DNA of 64,000 nucleotides from Ursus arctos (taxonomy: Eukaryota; Chordata; Mammalia; Carnivora; Ursidae). The notes under the pieces were generated by a model, which searched no databases, was not told where the DNA came from, and saw only the letters and a list, made by a program, of their open reading frames with translations. The first letter of the stretch is position 1; the number at the start of each line of letters is the position of its first letter. Shown piece after piece: positions 11,749-24,519 of this stretch. Location: contig NW_026622952.1 in assembly GCF_023065955.2 (NCBI RefSeq), forward strand, positions 33,057,813 to 33,121,812, given 5' to 3'. The position numbers and the translations under genes were made by a program.

Positions 11749-14700
11749 TGGATCAGGTGAACTGTTAGGGAACATGCAAATAGTCTATACACCAATAGAG
11801 TAAAATAAAATAGTAAATCAATTCAATCCGGCATTGTAAATAAGTTAAGTCTGCTTCATATCTGTAGTTGATAACATCAGAGGGGAAAATCAACTTACAG
11901 TTACCTGGGTTATTTGAAAGTCAACACTTTGGGGAGAAGCATTTTGTTTCATGTAACGAAATGAAAACTCAATATGTATTGGCATGAAACACAGCTAATG
12001 TACATCTTGGAAAGATCTATTCTTTCTTTCTGCATTATTGACTGCAAGTACAATAATGATTCTTTGTATGACAACACCAGGATGCCAGGGAAGGCATTTC
12101 CCCAGGTTGGCTATTTCCCCATTTGCTCAAGAGGATTCTTTGTCTCCATTTCTTCTTCCTTATTCTAAAGAGGTCCTTGTCACATCATTTTGGGAGCTTT
12201 CAGATGGCAGAATCTAGAGGAAAGAGGGAAGGGATGAATGATAAGGCAATCAAGCTACATGGGAGTTGTGTATCTTAAGGTATTGAGAATATCACAGAGG
12301 CAAATGGAATGGGAGAGAAACAGAGGTTTTCAAAAGTATTTCTGTGATTTATCTCTCCTTATAACTTTGTTGAGGACAGTAGATGAAGCAATTTAGAACC
12401 ACATTTGGACTATCTCATTGTGTTTCTTTGTAAATGGACCATATGGGTGACTGAGCAATAAAGGTGACATTTTACATTTGCACTATGAGTCATCCTGCAA
12501 ATACATGTCTTGAGCAGTTGTTGCATACAGGTGAAACTGAGGACCAGAACTACACTCCTGTGCAGACAGTAGTGTGATTAAAACTCATCTTGGCTTTCTA
12601 AAATCTTGGCAGAAGTCAACAACAAAATTACTCCTCTTCAACGTTGAGGTTTTTGTACCTCCCCAGACACTGAGGACACTAACGGCACTGCTCACCACAA
12701 TAACTGAGTGGTGGGTGGTAGATGGAAATGTAAAACAAAAGATAGAGATACATGTTTTTGTTTTGTTTTGTTTAATTGGCAATGAGAGAAGAGAGTTATA
12801 AATGGTGTCTCTGGCAAAGCTAGTAAAGAAGACATTCAGGGGCCACCCCAAGAAAGCAGGAAGAAATATAATGGGGGAAGGGATCAGGAAAGTCTTAAGA
12901 GTTACATCAAAAGAAGTAGGAGGTTTGCCTTGGATAGAATCATAGATTTGTACAGGGTTCAAGGAAGGGCGGTCTGACAATTAGGAAAAGAAAGAAACAA
13001 AAGCGTGACTCCCAGTTAAAATGCTTTAGAACCCTCTGGAAAAGAGGATGGGAATTAAATAGCATGGGAATTTGAAAATTTACTCTTTATCAATAAGTAA
13101 CTCATACTTTTCCATCCTCTTCCACCCATATCTCCCCACAATGACAATACATCACCTTTAAGTTTAATGAGGAGCCCCAAACTTGAGGGCTTGAGGAAGG
13201 TGGTGTATTCAGTGCAGTGTCTGAGGGTGTAAAGACTGCATCTCAATATTTTGAGTGTTATTAGTTTCGCTTGACCTTATAGAAGAAAAATGATAAGAGC
13301 CGCGCACTTAAAAAATCCCTCCTGCATTAATGGAAATCTGAGAATTCTATTGAGTTTTTCCACTGTATTAATTTATTTAGGAAAGGGACCCATTTGCATT
13401 TGTCTTCATATTTTCTGTAAGAAAAGTGATTATAGATGGTAGAACGGGGACATATTTCTGGAATAAATGAAAACAGAAAAAAAAATCATTAACTATAGTA
13501 ATTTTTTCCCACACTTGAACTATCCTTAGATACCCATGTTCCTCATTTCTCAGTTCTTTTCCTTTTTCACTTTTTTGGTCTGTCTTCACAAACTTCGTTC
13601 TTTTACTCTCTGTGTTTTGATTTCTCCTTCTTCACACTCCCACACTTTCCCCTAACCACCTCCCACACCCACCCCCCCGAAAGCAGTAGGGAATGGAAGG
13701 CTTCTGGGAGAAAAAGAAAAGAAGGCAATACCAGGTCAAGAGTGGGGCTTTACATAACAGGGAGATAATTCTTTAACTAGATTGAATGAACCATGAATCT
13801 GACCAATATGGAAATCCTTGGGTTCTTAAAATTCAGCATCTCATGTGGGGATATTGATTTATAATGGAAAGCCCAGAAAATGGAAGCTTCATTTTCCTGG
13901 CCAAAAATAGAGTAGAAAGAAATGTGCAATGAATATATGTTACAAACAGGAAAGGGACCATGGCATTTATCTGCAACCCACATTCCAGAAATGAACTTGG
14001 AAAAAAAAATTGTATATTATACATCCAAATGTTGGGCAAAGTGTTTCAAGTCTAAAACTGGTTACGAAAATGATTATTTTCAACTTGTTTTGGGGTTAAA
14101 CTCCTTATTAGAAATTTTTTCACAAACACGTTTGTAGAAATAGGGTTCAGGTCCAACGTCAGTGAGTTTGTATAAAATATAGTGGAACCAGAGGTACTAA
14201 CCCTCACTTGTAACATTATTTCTCATTGAAGTCAGCAAACAGATTTCAGTGGCACCTTTGGCATTTCCTGGGGACTTGGCTTCAGTCTCATCCTCTGCAA
14301 AGCTGAGATGACGATTCAGACCTCAGATTTGATGCCATACCTTGTCTGGCATCTAGGTGTTATATCCTGTTGTAGCTAGTGGTATTCTGCCGCAAATTGC
14401 AGAGCAAGGTGGGATTTCTAATGGATCCTTAAGCTTTTAAATGCAGCTGCAAACCAAAATTGATCACCACTTGGAGTTAGAATAACTATACACTTGCTGA
14501 AAAAGTAGAAGGAGACTCCATGCATACGTATGTTAATTGGCAAGGATATTCATCAGGATAATGGCAGAAAAAGATAGGGCAGCGATATAATACTTAGTCT
14601 CTGTGTCTTGGGAGAATTATAGCCGCAGGCTGGCCCCTGGAATGATGGCTAGGACATCCTACTGGTGCTCAACAATATAAATCTCTGACCTGATGACATT

Positions 14701-16257
14701 CCTTTGGTATAATTTCTAAAAAATATGTATCTTATCCATATTTCCAGGGGTAAGGAGATGATCTTAGGGGATAAGGGAACAAATACCAAACTGACCTTTG
14801 TTAAATATAGTTATTGAAGAATTAGAAGTTAGAATCAGTTGTCTAAGCTATCTTTTTATAAACAAAATTTTGAAATTCTCTTGTCCTTTATCCTCATTCC
14901 CTCATCTCCAAAAATACCCATTACTATACATATGTCCCTTTGCAAAATTAATGCCGATTACCACTCAGTAAATTTTATAATTTACATTTTTCTTGTATTC
15001 CATCTTATGTGCCTTTAATTTCAAATTTATATTCTAGTTCAACTTCATAGTTGACTTTGATTCTGTTTTGATTTTTATATTTTATATGGATCTGAATTCA
15101 AGGAAGCATCTGAATAGAATCATCATATGCTGAATTCTACTGCTCTGATTTGTGAATTGCTGTATAGACTTTCCAGGCAGCTTTCTCCCTGAGACATAGG
15201 AAAATGGTTGTTTTGTTTCTGTTTTCATTGTTAAAATAAAAGCGATATTCTCATACTTTCAGAACTCTCTTTATCGTCCATTTCATTGTATGATGGCCTG
15301 AGAAGAACAGCTTGCGTTCTGAATGTTCATGATTACCTACAATTTCTCACAGCATTCAGAGGAGAAATTTTACTGTATCTCATTTTTGATAAATAATTAT
15401 AAAAATGCTCTTTCAAGAAAAAGTAGCTTTTAGAATACCTGAAAGTGTAAAAAAAAAAAAAATGTCATTACAAAGCTTCATAACTATGTGGTCATCTTGG
15501 AAGCAAAATAGAGAAAAAAAAGCGACTCAACTTCAGCCTTTCAAATCACAAGATGTAGCTCCTCTGTCATCCAGACAATATGTGATGGGTTCTTGTGTCT
15601 GATTACCAAAGGAAATCTAAAATGAGTTTTATGCAAATTTTTCTACAGTGAAACATTTTATAAATCATTATACTAAAAGGAACTTTTACAAAGCACTTGC
15701 AAAATAAAATCAGCCGATAATTTGGCAACGTCGAAAGAAAGTATGATACAATTAAACTTTCTCATGACTTACAAGAATTCTACTTAGACATTCCTCTATC
15801 TTTGCAGATTCCCTTGATTTTCCTTCCTCAATTGCCACTTCCCCACTTAAAAGTGATTTTTTAAGGCTATTTTTGGTCTGTTTCCTACTGCTACTGAGAC
15901 ATTTAAGTTGTAGAGCTTGATTTTTATTTTAGTATCGTGAGAAATGGTTTCAACTCGGGGAAGCCCAAACTTCAAATACCTATGGAAGTAAGATTAATGT
16001 AGTTTGAATTTTGCAGGAAAATAACTTCAAAGGTGACATTTTTGTTGGAGGTACTGAAATATCTACAGTAATACTTTTAACAAGGGTTAGTCTAGAGCAC
16101 TGCTCGGAGCAAAGAAATCTAACATATCCTATAACTGTCTAAAGGCAAGCCAGAGATGGATTTATGGTCCATACTTAGCACTGTCACCTTGAAGTGAAGC
16201 ACTTTGAAAGGCTGAATGAAGATGAACAGTCAATCTCTTTTGAGGAACGTCTTGCCA
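11749..16257. other. unique AT-rich sequence, no feature recognised
   Basis: Over 4 kb with no recognisable mobile element, RNA or exon, apart from small simple runs such as a (GTTTT)n patch near 12750-12770 and a C-rich run near 13660. Short open frames occur on both strands at chance length. Part could be conserved regulatory DNA, but I cannot judge that from one sequence. Confidence 0.4.
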
Positions 16258-16562
16258 TTTATTTTTTATTAGTTTTAAGAGTGATGCCATATTGTGTCAT
16301 AGGTTGAACAGTGTCCAATAGGAAGATTGACTCCGCTTTGCAAAAATCTGCTTTATTCACTTCGTCCCCCAGTGGAGAAGTGCTGGAGCGTGGAGGAGAG
16401 TCCGGGGGAGTGTGGCGTATCTGGTCTCTCGGGGAGGCTTCTTCGGAAGATGCTAATCTGCTGAGAGTGTTCCTGCTGCCTTTCCCTCCCACCTACTGCT
16501 TCTTCTTTTCTTCTTTTTGTTTTTCCTGTCATTCTCCAAGAGCTAAAGAACCAGGTGAATAA
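16258..16562. other. CpG-enriched unique patch, open on both strands
   Basis: A local GC rise with six CpGs between about 16358 and 16452. The minus strand has an ATG-initiated 77-codon frame (16492-16259) rich in Pro, Ser and charged residues (for example RHTPPDSPPRSSTSPLG), with an AATAAA word overlapping its stop. The + strand has an 83-codon frame (16311-16562), a CCAAT word near 16315 and a donor-like CAG/GTGAAT at about 16552. No domain is recognised. It could be a small exon, a regulatory element or chance. Confidence 0.2.
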
Positions 16563-19479
16563 GTAGGTTGTGGTTTGAGTAACGGAGGTGAGACATATAG
16601 TATCTAGTTACCCTTTAAAGACACATCACATGGTGCTGGGGCTTAGTAAAAATTAGACCACCAAAATGTAACAGGAAGCCTAAAAGATTCTGACATGCCT
16701 TTAAAATTAAAATGGTATCTTCTCTTGCAACTGGTAGTAGTCTGAGAGATTTAAGCCACAGAAGGTAAATATAGACAGCAATATTGTATCGTAATTGTCA
16801 AACGTGCTAAGAGACTAGATATTAATTATTCCAGTCACAAAAAATAAATAATTATGTGATGTGATAGGTGCCACCCACTGCTATAATGGCAGTTACAGTA
16901 CATTAATGTATGCAATCAACTTGTCTCACACCTTAAATTAATACAGTTATATGTCAAATATGTTTTCATTTTTTAAAAGTGTGAAATGGCATATTCACTG
17001 CTTAAACTATAATGTGTTGTGTGCATCTTGCATAATTGTCCTTCTTTTAAGGGGTAGGGTAGAAAATTCCTGTTGAAAAGACTTATTGAATGAGAAGCTT
17101 TTCAAAGTTTGTTTTACTATATACCGATGATAGTAATGTTTGTAAGCAAAGCATGATGTTAATTTCTAACAAACAAGTTATTACACAGGCATAATGACTG
17201 GAAAACAACAAAGTACCTAGCACTTTGCCCAAAGAACTTAGGATCCATATAGGGAAGCTAATAGACATCATCCGTGTCAAAAGTCTAAAGCCGACGTCGT
17301 ACAGCAGATAGGGCCAGGGGTCTGCCATCTGGGCGGTCTCCCAGGCCTATGTACTTGGAAGGGCCCCATGCTTGGCTTATTGCTCTTCTCTTCATGCTGT
17401 CTTGAAATTCTTGAAAATGTTGAACTAGCGTCACCCCATGTTCATTTTACACTAGGCCCTGCTGTTCCGTAGCTAGTCCCGATAGTAAAGCACAAGGAAT
17501 AACTGACAAGGTCGTGATGGAATGAGTAGGAGACCTGCTGTCACATTCCGAACAGAGGAAGATGACCAGGGGATGCAGTTATGGAAAATGAGTTCTCAGT
17601 GATTTCAGAGCTTTGGCTGGGCTTTGGATGCTGTGGGTGTTTGGGTAGGGGACAGAAGGGAGGAGGGTGTTTCGGGTGGGCAGAGTTTGTAAGCAAGTCT
17701 CAGGGCCAGGAATGAGAAGAGACTGTTGGGAATCTGATTGCCCAGATCAAAAAGTTTTTGTGCAGCCATTGTGAACAGTCAGGCTCAACCAGGCTGTAGA
17801 GACCTTTAACTACTAGGATGAGAAATACGCATTTTATGCCATAGGATTCTGGCAGAGCATGAGTATTGCTTCTGGAAGATAGACTGAGCAGCAGATTTAA
17901 ATTTTGCACTTTTATAATGGTCAGGGAGATAGAAAAGAAGTGGCAGATGCAAAAGATGTGTGTGAGAAAAATAGATCGGATGTGACACCATCTTGATTAC
18001 TGGGGCAGTGATGACGCCCCTGTCACCAATAAGAAAGTCACGGTGGGAGAGCAGGAGTGGCATCATTGTGTATAATTTGAGGATGGGATAGATTAGCCAA
18101 CAACTGAGAGCGGTCACATGGCTTCTAGGAGTTTCTAAAACTGAAACCATTTATTGACTTTGACAGTCCACAAACATTTATGGAACACATTCCGTTGCAC
18201 AAGTGCTTTAAATACAAAAATGATTCTGCTTTGTGGAACTGAACCACAGAAAGTTTTAAATAGGCTAGCTCCCTGCTATCTTCACAAAATATCATAATAT
18301 TTGAATATCTTTTCAAAGAGTTTTGAAGAAAGATCATTCGAATATGTATACAGCAGACATGCACGCTGACAAAAAAAAAAAAAAAAAATTCCAAATTCCT
18401 GTTTTTATGTGGAGGCAAGATGATTGCATCCCATGCCCCACACAGTTATGAGGAGTTTTGATTTCAGTCACCTCTTTCTCACTACCTTCCTGTGCGCACA
18501 GATGCTAAAATGAAATGTTTATTGTACAACAAAAGTAAACCACGAGTGCAATGCAAATGTGAGGGAAAGCTCAACTCTTTTTTTTTTTTTTTTTTTGCCT
18601 CCCAAAAGAAAGGATTTCAGGCAGGTAAATTTATGCATCAGTGGCGTTCTTTCATTTCCTTCTGATAACGCCTGATTGACAGCACTACAGCATTACTTTT
18701 AAAGAAACCAAAATGAATCCAGCCGCCTCATGTGGTCGGGTCTTAAACTGTGAGTGCATTATGACCACTGAGGCCTGACTGATGTCACCAGCCAGTGCAT
18801 AAAATGTTATCTGTCACTTAGAAGATCCATAGTGAGGTGTATTAATTGGCATAGTTAGATATGGTAGAGTAAAATCAGAGGTAAAGGTAGTTCTAAATGT
18901 GTTTTTCTGCTCCCTCTTGGTATTTATATCTATTTGGAGAGACTATTCTAATGAAAATTGGTGCCCCCACCTTTCCTCTGTATGGCTTATGCTATGTACA
19001 TTCAAATTATAAATGCTCTCTCTTTCCTCATGATCATGGAGAGCTGGAGTGATTTCTATAAATGGAGATACCATACATTTTTTCTTCAGTGTTATTATAT
19101 GATAAATTGATAGGGTACCATGTGAATTTAAGTACTCAGTAACATATAAAAGGATGACGAAATCTCAAAACTGTACAAAGACAGAAAATAAATTTACATA
19201 TATATTTACATCTGTGTAAATATACATATTTACTACATATATATGATGCATGTAAATAGGAATTTGTCATCTAGTATTTTTAGATGGCATGGATTAAAGT
19301 TTATTATTGCATTGAGATTAAGCATGCTGATTGCCCTTGAGCTGGTTTTGGTTGAAGAAAAAGGTTGTATTTCATCGTTACAGGGATACACAGCAATAGA
19401 AACCTGAGGAACACTGGTCTAAGCAAGGAGAGAGTATCTGGCTAAAAGTAGAGGACAGAAATGTGTGCGTAGATAACTC
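16563..19479. other. unique sequence; possible worn repeats, no gene
   Basis: AT-rich to 17.3 kb, then G/A-richer sequence at 17.5-18.1 kb that may be an old repeat too worn to name. A poly-A run lies near 18370-18388 and a poly-T run near 18579-18596. Bases 19195-19250 form an AT-rich imperfect hairpin. Sequence near 19330-19420 vaguely resembles an MLT1 LTR end. No exon supported. Confidence 0.35.
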
Positions 19480-20060
19480 AGTAAGCATGCCTAAAATTGA
19501 AGGGCTGTGCGACCTGTTGGAAAGAAACGATTATAGAGCTAGGTCCCTGAAATCCTGCCAAAATGGTGTACCTCGTGTGCATATCTCTGGGGAGGCACAC
19601 GGAATGGAAAAGACAGAGGTGGTGATAATGGATATTGTCTACGAAGACACGGCACATCTAACACGGTGAAGGTGACGCACGTGGTTAACAGCTCTCGGGG
19701 CTAAGTACCCAGCCCAGGTGAGGAATGAGGAGAGAAACGTGTAGACTTTGCTACGTTTACCTCCAGTTACTAAGAAGAATGACCGAAGTAAACGTATTGC
19801 AGACAATGAAGAAAACCAGACTAAGCAGGAGTCAGGAGGGGAGCTCCGAAGGCATTTTGAGAAACGGGAGATGGTTGAATGTGACAAATGCCGCGAAGAG
19901 GTTGAAGAAAGATGAGGTTTGAAAATTGGACTGGCCCTTGGGCTTAGTTGTAATGAGGTCGTCAGAGACCTCACTGAAGGTCAATTCCTCCCCAGCGACA
20001 AGGGCACAGACTGGACGAGATGAAGTTGAAAAAGGAGTCTGGTGAGAAAAATTGGGGGCA
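19480..20060 (+). repeat. probable ancient interspersed repeat with high CpG content
   Basis: The stretch from about 19875 ('GAATGTGACAAATGCCGCGA', then an 'AGATGAGGTTTGAAAATTGG'-like run and 'GGTCGTCAGAGACCTC') follows the order of an old dispersed mammalian repeat I recognise by text but cannot name reliably. I count about 23 CpGs across the interval, several times the surrounding density. Open frames on both strands show no domain. The boundaries are approximate and the 5' half may be unique. Confidence 0.4.
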
Positions 20061-20339
20061 GTACATACAAGAAAACATAGTTTAGGAATCAACGTGTGAC
20101 AAGGAATTAAGATCTGGAGTCCACTGGTCAGATAATTTTTGTGCTTCTGAAATTTTAACAAGGCTTTTAGGTTATGCTAAAAAAAAATCTATGGGCTTGA
20201 AATAACTTCATTTGCACTAGAGATATACATAGGACATAATTTCCACTGCATTTCTTTTAATTCCTTATTTATCTGCTTATCATTAGGCTTAAAAAAAACT
20301 TTACCTAAACGGCTACCTCTAGGAAATCTCAAACCAGTC

Positions 20340-20500
20340 CATATACACACAAGAGAAATTAAAGACAGAGAGCAAGGGGCTGAGGAAGGAAGGAGAGAGA
20401 AAGAGAGAGACCGATGTGCACACACACAGATGCGCGGGACGACGCCCACGCACGCATAGACACGCTCAGTAGCAAGAAAGGCGGAGGCTACTGGGCGCAA
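20340..20500. repeat. GA-rich then CA/CG-rich low-complexity tract
   Basis: A purine-rich run (AGGAAGGAGAGAGAAAGAGA near 20382) passes into a decayed CA/CG repeat with about ten CpGs (GATGCGCGGGACGACGCCCA near 20429). It is probably an old simple repeat. The Cys/Ser-rich minus frame across it is a composition artefact. Confidence 0.6.
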
Positions 20501-22804
20501 TGAGTTTGGTATTCTGTAAACTTTGTTTACATTCATGACTGTTTTTACCTAAAAATCCTAAGTTTTGGACTCAGGAATTTGCTAGCTAGTCAGCAGAAAC
20601 ATGTTTGATATTGCTCACTGTGCAAACTGTAGAATACTATTATTTGATTAAAAAAAAAAAAAACAAGCACTTACAGTTCCATAAATATAATTATGAAGAG
20701 AGGTAATGATTCAGCCTTGAGAGAGTTAATGATAGGGGGGAAAAAAGGCTATATTCTTTTAAATTATGTCAGCAGGCATTAAATCTAAAATCCAGCAACT
20801 TTTAAATCATTCCTCTTTGCAGACGTTATTAAAGGTAAACTTGTTCTCCGACTGGGGTAAGAGACCATTGTGGAACATTCCATCCTGTGTGAGGATAGAG
20901 TTACATCAGGAGGCTATTATGGTCCTACTAGCACCAGGCATTGATAAGTGTGAAATTATCAGCAACTGAACAGTGGGGGAATACATTTTTGCATCAAAGG
21001 TGCCCTTTACTCCTCAACCAGAAAACCAAACTGCTGATTCAAATGAGCGGACCACTTAAAATTAAGTGATTCTTCATCTGAAAACTCCATATGCTGTATT
21101 TAACTACCTATTTCTAGGGATTTGCCCTTTTTTTTTTTTTTAGAAGAAATCATTTTTAATGTCCTAGGGAAATTTTGGTGTTAAAGGTTTACGTTAAACA
21201 AAAAACAACTGTAGGATGTCCATGTTATTTGGCAACTATATTTAATGCAAATTTACAGAAAGGGTATATGTCACTGTGGGTCACTCCTGAATATTCTTTT
21301 TGGGCTTTCTCTGTTGGATATGCAATCTCAGCTAAATGTTTTGAAGAGGAGGAATCAAATAAATTGCCCTATTTTGGGTCTTTCTCATCTGTATACAGTT
21401 GTGCAGCTCTACTAGACCTGAAAATTGCCCAGAGACAAACTTTAAAAAAATAGAGTGCTTTTGAGGCAGAAAATTGCTTTTCTGCAGTATGGTCTAAAGG
21501 ACAGGCAGTGACAAGAAGACAAGAAGTTGTCACCATGCAGTGATATTGTAAAGCATATCCTCCATAACAAAGAAGATAATTTGTTTTTATTTTCTCCCTT
21601 ATTAGACCACAAAAGGATTCAGCGCAATAACCCCATGGCTTTGACTTAAACTCTTGAAAGCAGATGCACAATTAGATTTTTGAAAGTCCATCTGTAACCC
21701 ATACATGGTAGTAAGTTTCTCTGGAAAACAAATAGCTTAATATACTAGATCATTCAGTAGTTCCCAATTTCTTCACTAGCCCTAAATGTTTAGGCTTTGG
21801 GATAAAATATAAACTTACTGTAGATAGCCTTGGTTTTTATGTATATATATAAGTCGGCTCCTTAGTAGCATTTCAACAAGGCTTTTGTAGTTTAGTATTA
21901 AAAAAAAAAGTATTTTATGTATTTGGATTGTCCCCTTGATATTTTTGGAAGGTTTTTTATGTGGTTTAATTTCCATTTTTATGGTGGTGTGAACGAAAAA
22001 TGGGAGAAAATATGTCTTTGGTGTGTTAAGGGATTTGAAACTCCTTTGGGCCTGTTATCATGTTAATGAGACAGTTGAGAGATATCAGGGTTTTGGGTAT
22101 TAATCTTAGCAGACATTTGCACACTAGAATTGCTCATTTAGAGTTTTAATGGCATTAGCTGTGAATTTGCACAAAATTAACAAAAAAATGGCTCCACATT
22201 ATGGATCCATAATACCAAATGCTTATTAAAACCTATTTATAGTATATACACAATGAACCTTATCTAAGGATAAAATATTTCAGTTAAGATTTTTTTTTAC
22301 GGTTTTCAAATATTTTGTTTCGATTGTTCACACAGAGGATTTTCTAACGAGCTTTATACCTGACCAAGAGATCTATTCCAATGTTAATATTCTTTGAGCT
22401 CAGTAATTTTTTTTTAAAGTTTAACAGAAAGCTTTCATTCCTTTTAAGACCTGTTTCTTTTGCCCCACACTGATCCACAGATGTGCACAATGCAGTCACA
22501 CCAGTAGAGTTGACTAAGTAGAAATGAAGACCAGCTGGACATTTTTTACTTTTCAACTTTTACTAAATTATTGAACTGTGAATTCATAGAGTGGAAGGGA
22601 CTTGCGAAATCATCCAGGCCTGCACTCACATGTCCTGTGAAGAGTCACTCCCATATAAAGAAAGAGACTTACCCTTTTGTTTTCTTATGCTAAACTGTAT
22701 TAGATGTACTAAGGACCACTGATCCCATTTTTTATAAAATTTTTATAAAATTTTTCTTTCTTCCAAAATAGGTATCATTTGCACAGCATTTTTTGATGAA
22801 AGTC
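20501..22804. other. unique AT-rich sequence; paired NK2-type homeodomain words
   Basis: No mobile element recognised with confidence. Includes poly-A near 20650-20662 and poly-T near 21129-21141. Bases 21053-21068 hold CACTTAA and TTAAGTG as inverted words two bases apart, each matching the NK2-class homeodomain core. Bases near 22580-22670 resemble an unnamed old mammalian repeat ('GAGTGGAAGGGACTTGCG'). Confidence 0.35.
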
Positions 22805-22930
22805 ATTCTTTTTTCATTCAACACATATTTCTTGAACACCTACAAGAAATAGTAGTAGCCATGTCCTACAGATACTCTCTAGACCCAATGGGCTCTCGCA
22901 GAGGTTACAATTTAGAAGAGCAGAAAATCA
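22805..22930 (-). repeat. LINE2 3' region fragment, antisense
   Basis: 'TTCATTCAACACATATTTCT' followed by a 'TGAACACCTAC' word and later 'GGTTACAATTTAGAAGAG' follows the antisense LINE2 3' end (ttcattcaacaaatatttattgagcacctac pattern). Ancient, with blurred edges. Confidence 0.6.
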
Positions 22931-24330
22931 GAGCCCCTAAATGGATAGCCTTGTTCACCATATTCTTCACTATAGTGAGACTGAAGCTGAGATGATCCAT
23001 AGTACGTATGCTGGCCGGTCACTCTCCTTGGGGACAATGCTTTGACCTTTCTGTTTCTAGATTTTATTCTGACCCACCTTCATTTCTCTGTTACAACAAA
23101 AAAGATTACCTAAGACTATAGCTTCAACTGGGTATAGCTTTCTTTACATTATTTTTGGAATTCAGCTTTCTTTAATCTGTACCTTAGCCCCTTTGTTGGA
23201 AATCTGGAAGCATCTAAGTTTCCTCAGTGCCCACTTTATAGACCGCATCAGCCCACAGTGGATGCAGGTTTGATGAATAACTAATGGTCATGTTTCTATT
23301 CTGACTCCTGAAGGAGACTGCCTAAGAGATTACTACTTCTTGGTGGGACTTTTATTGGAAGTCTCAGGCACTTAGCTATCATTTATAATGAGTCCACATT
23401 TTGGATGATAATTGCAATTTTTGGTGTACAATTGAACGTTTTACATCATTTCCCCTGAAATCTGAACAAGTATCACCTAAATAGCTTTTGCATAGGAGTT
23501 TCACATGGAACCCATCATTGGTCTGTCCTATAAATGCTACTCTGGAGTTATTGTAAAGAGACATCCAGCAGTTAGGCTCTGTCTTCATTAGACATGGGTG
23601 TGCTGAGCTGTAGCGGTCCCAACGCTGTGGCAGTCTCGCTGACACGTTGCACTGCCTCTGGCCTGCTCACCTTTCTCCCGCCTGTCCATTGTAGTTGTAT
23701 CCTGTGACTCCTTTGGTGCAAAATGCTCCATTATTTTCAATTTGTGCTGTGCCCATCTCCTGCCTCAGCCTATTATTCCATGCCAACCACAGGGACAAAT
23801 GGAAGCAGATGATTGCACACTCAGCATCAACATTGTTGAGTTTCTCTCACGGATTCTGAGGACTTGGCCAGCAGTGTACTCGGAGGACTCAAATGGTGTA
23901 AGCGGCTCTCAGTTCACAGATGGGCCATCTCACACCAGGATTTCCGACAAACGCCCATGTAATATTATCAGAAAAATCACACAATGGCTCTCGGTGGTAA
24001 ATAACCCAGTAACTTTTATAGAACATTTTAAACCATTAGGTCAAGAGTAAGTCACTTTTTTTTTTAAAGGTCTTACTCTATAGAATGAATTTTTAGAAAT
24101 CTTCACTTTTTCTGAATCTACATTTAATCGTAATTATAAATATACCTATAGAAAATTCACTTCTAAATTGATTTCTTAAAGGTTTATAATTGAATTTGAA
24201 TCCTGTAAAAGGAAAGTTAAAGCCATGGTTATTAAAAATCTTACCACTTTACCCTCTTCATATTCTATATCGTGTTTTTTACATAAAGGATAAAATAGTC
24301 ACTAAGGTAATGATGTCAATTTAAAAATGA
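22931..24330. other. unique sequence, no feature recognised
   Basis: Moderately GC-richer at 23.6-23.95 kb, with an open + frame at 23742-24050 that has no recognised motif. Possibly conserved unique DNA. No repeat identified. Confidence 0.35.
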
Positions 24331-24519
24331 TGGTTAAGCATCTGACTTTTGGTTTTGGCTCAAGTCATGATCTCAGGGTTCTGGGATCGAGTCCTGCGTC
24401 GGGCTCCGTGCTCAGCGTGGAGTCGGCTTGAGATTCTCTCTCTCTCTCTGCCCCTCCCACTCGTGCAGTCTCTCTCTCCCTCAAATAAATAAATAAAATC
24501 TTAAAAAAAAAAAAAAAAA
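24331..24519 (+). mobile_element. CAN-SINE (SINEC), 5'-truncated
   Basis: The first about 20 bases of the consensus are missing. The copy begins within the tRNA-like head (TGGTTAAGCATCTGAC), keeps the B-box-like GGGATCGAGTCC, a (CT)n body and an AAATAAATAAATAAAATC tail with a 17-A run. Confidence 0.93.
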
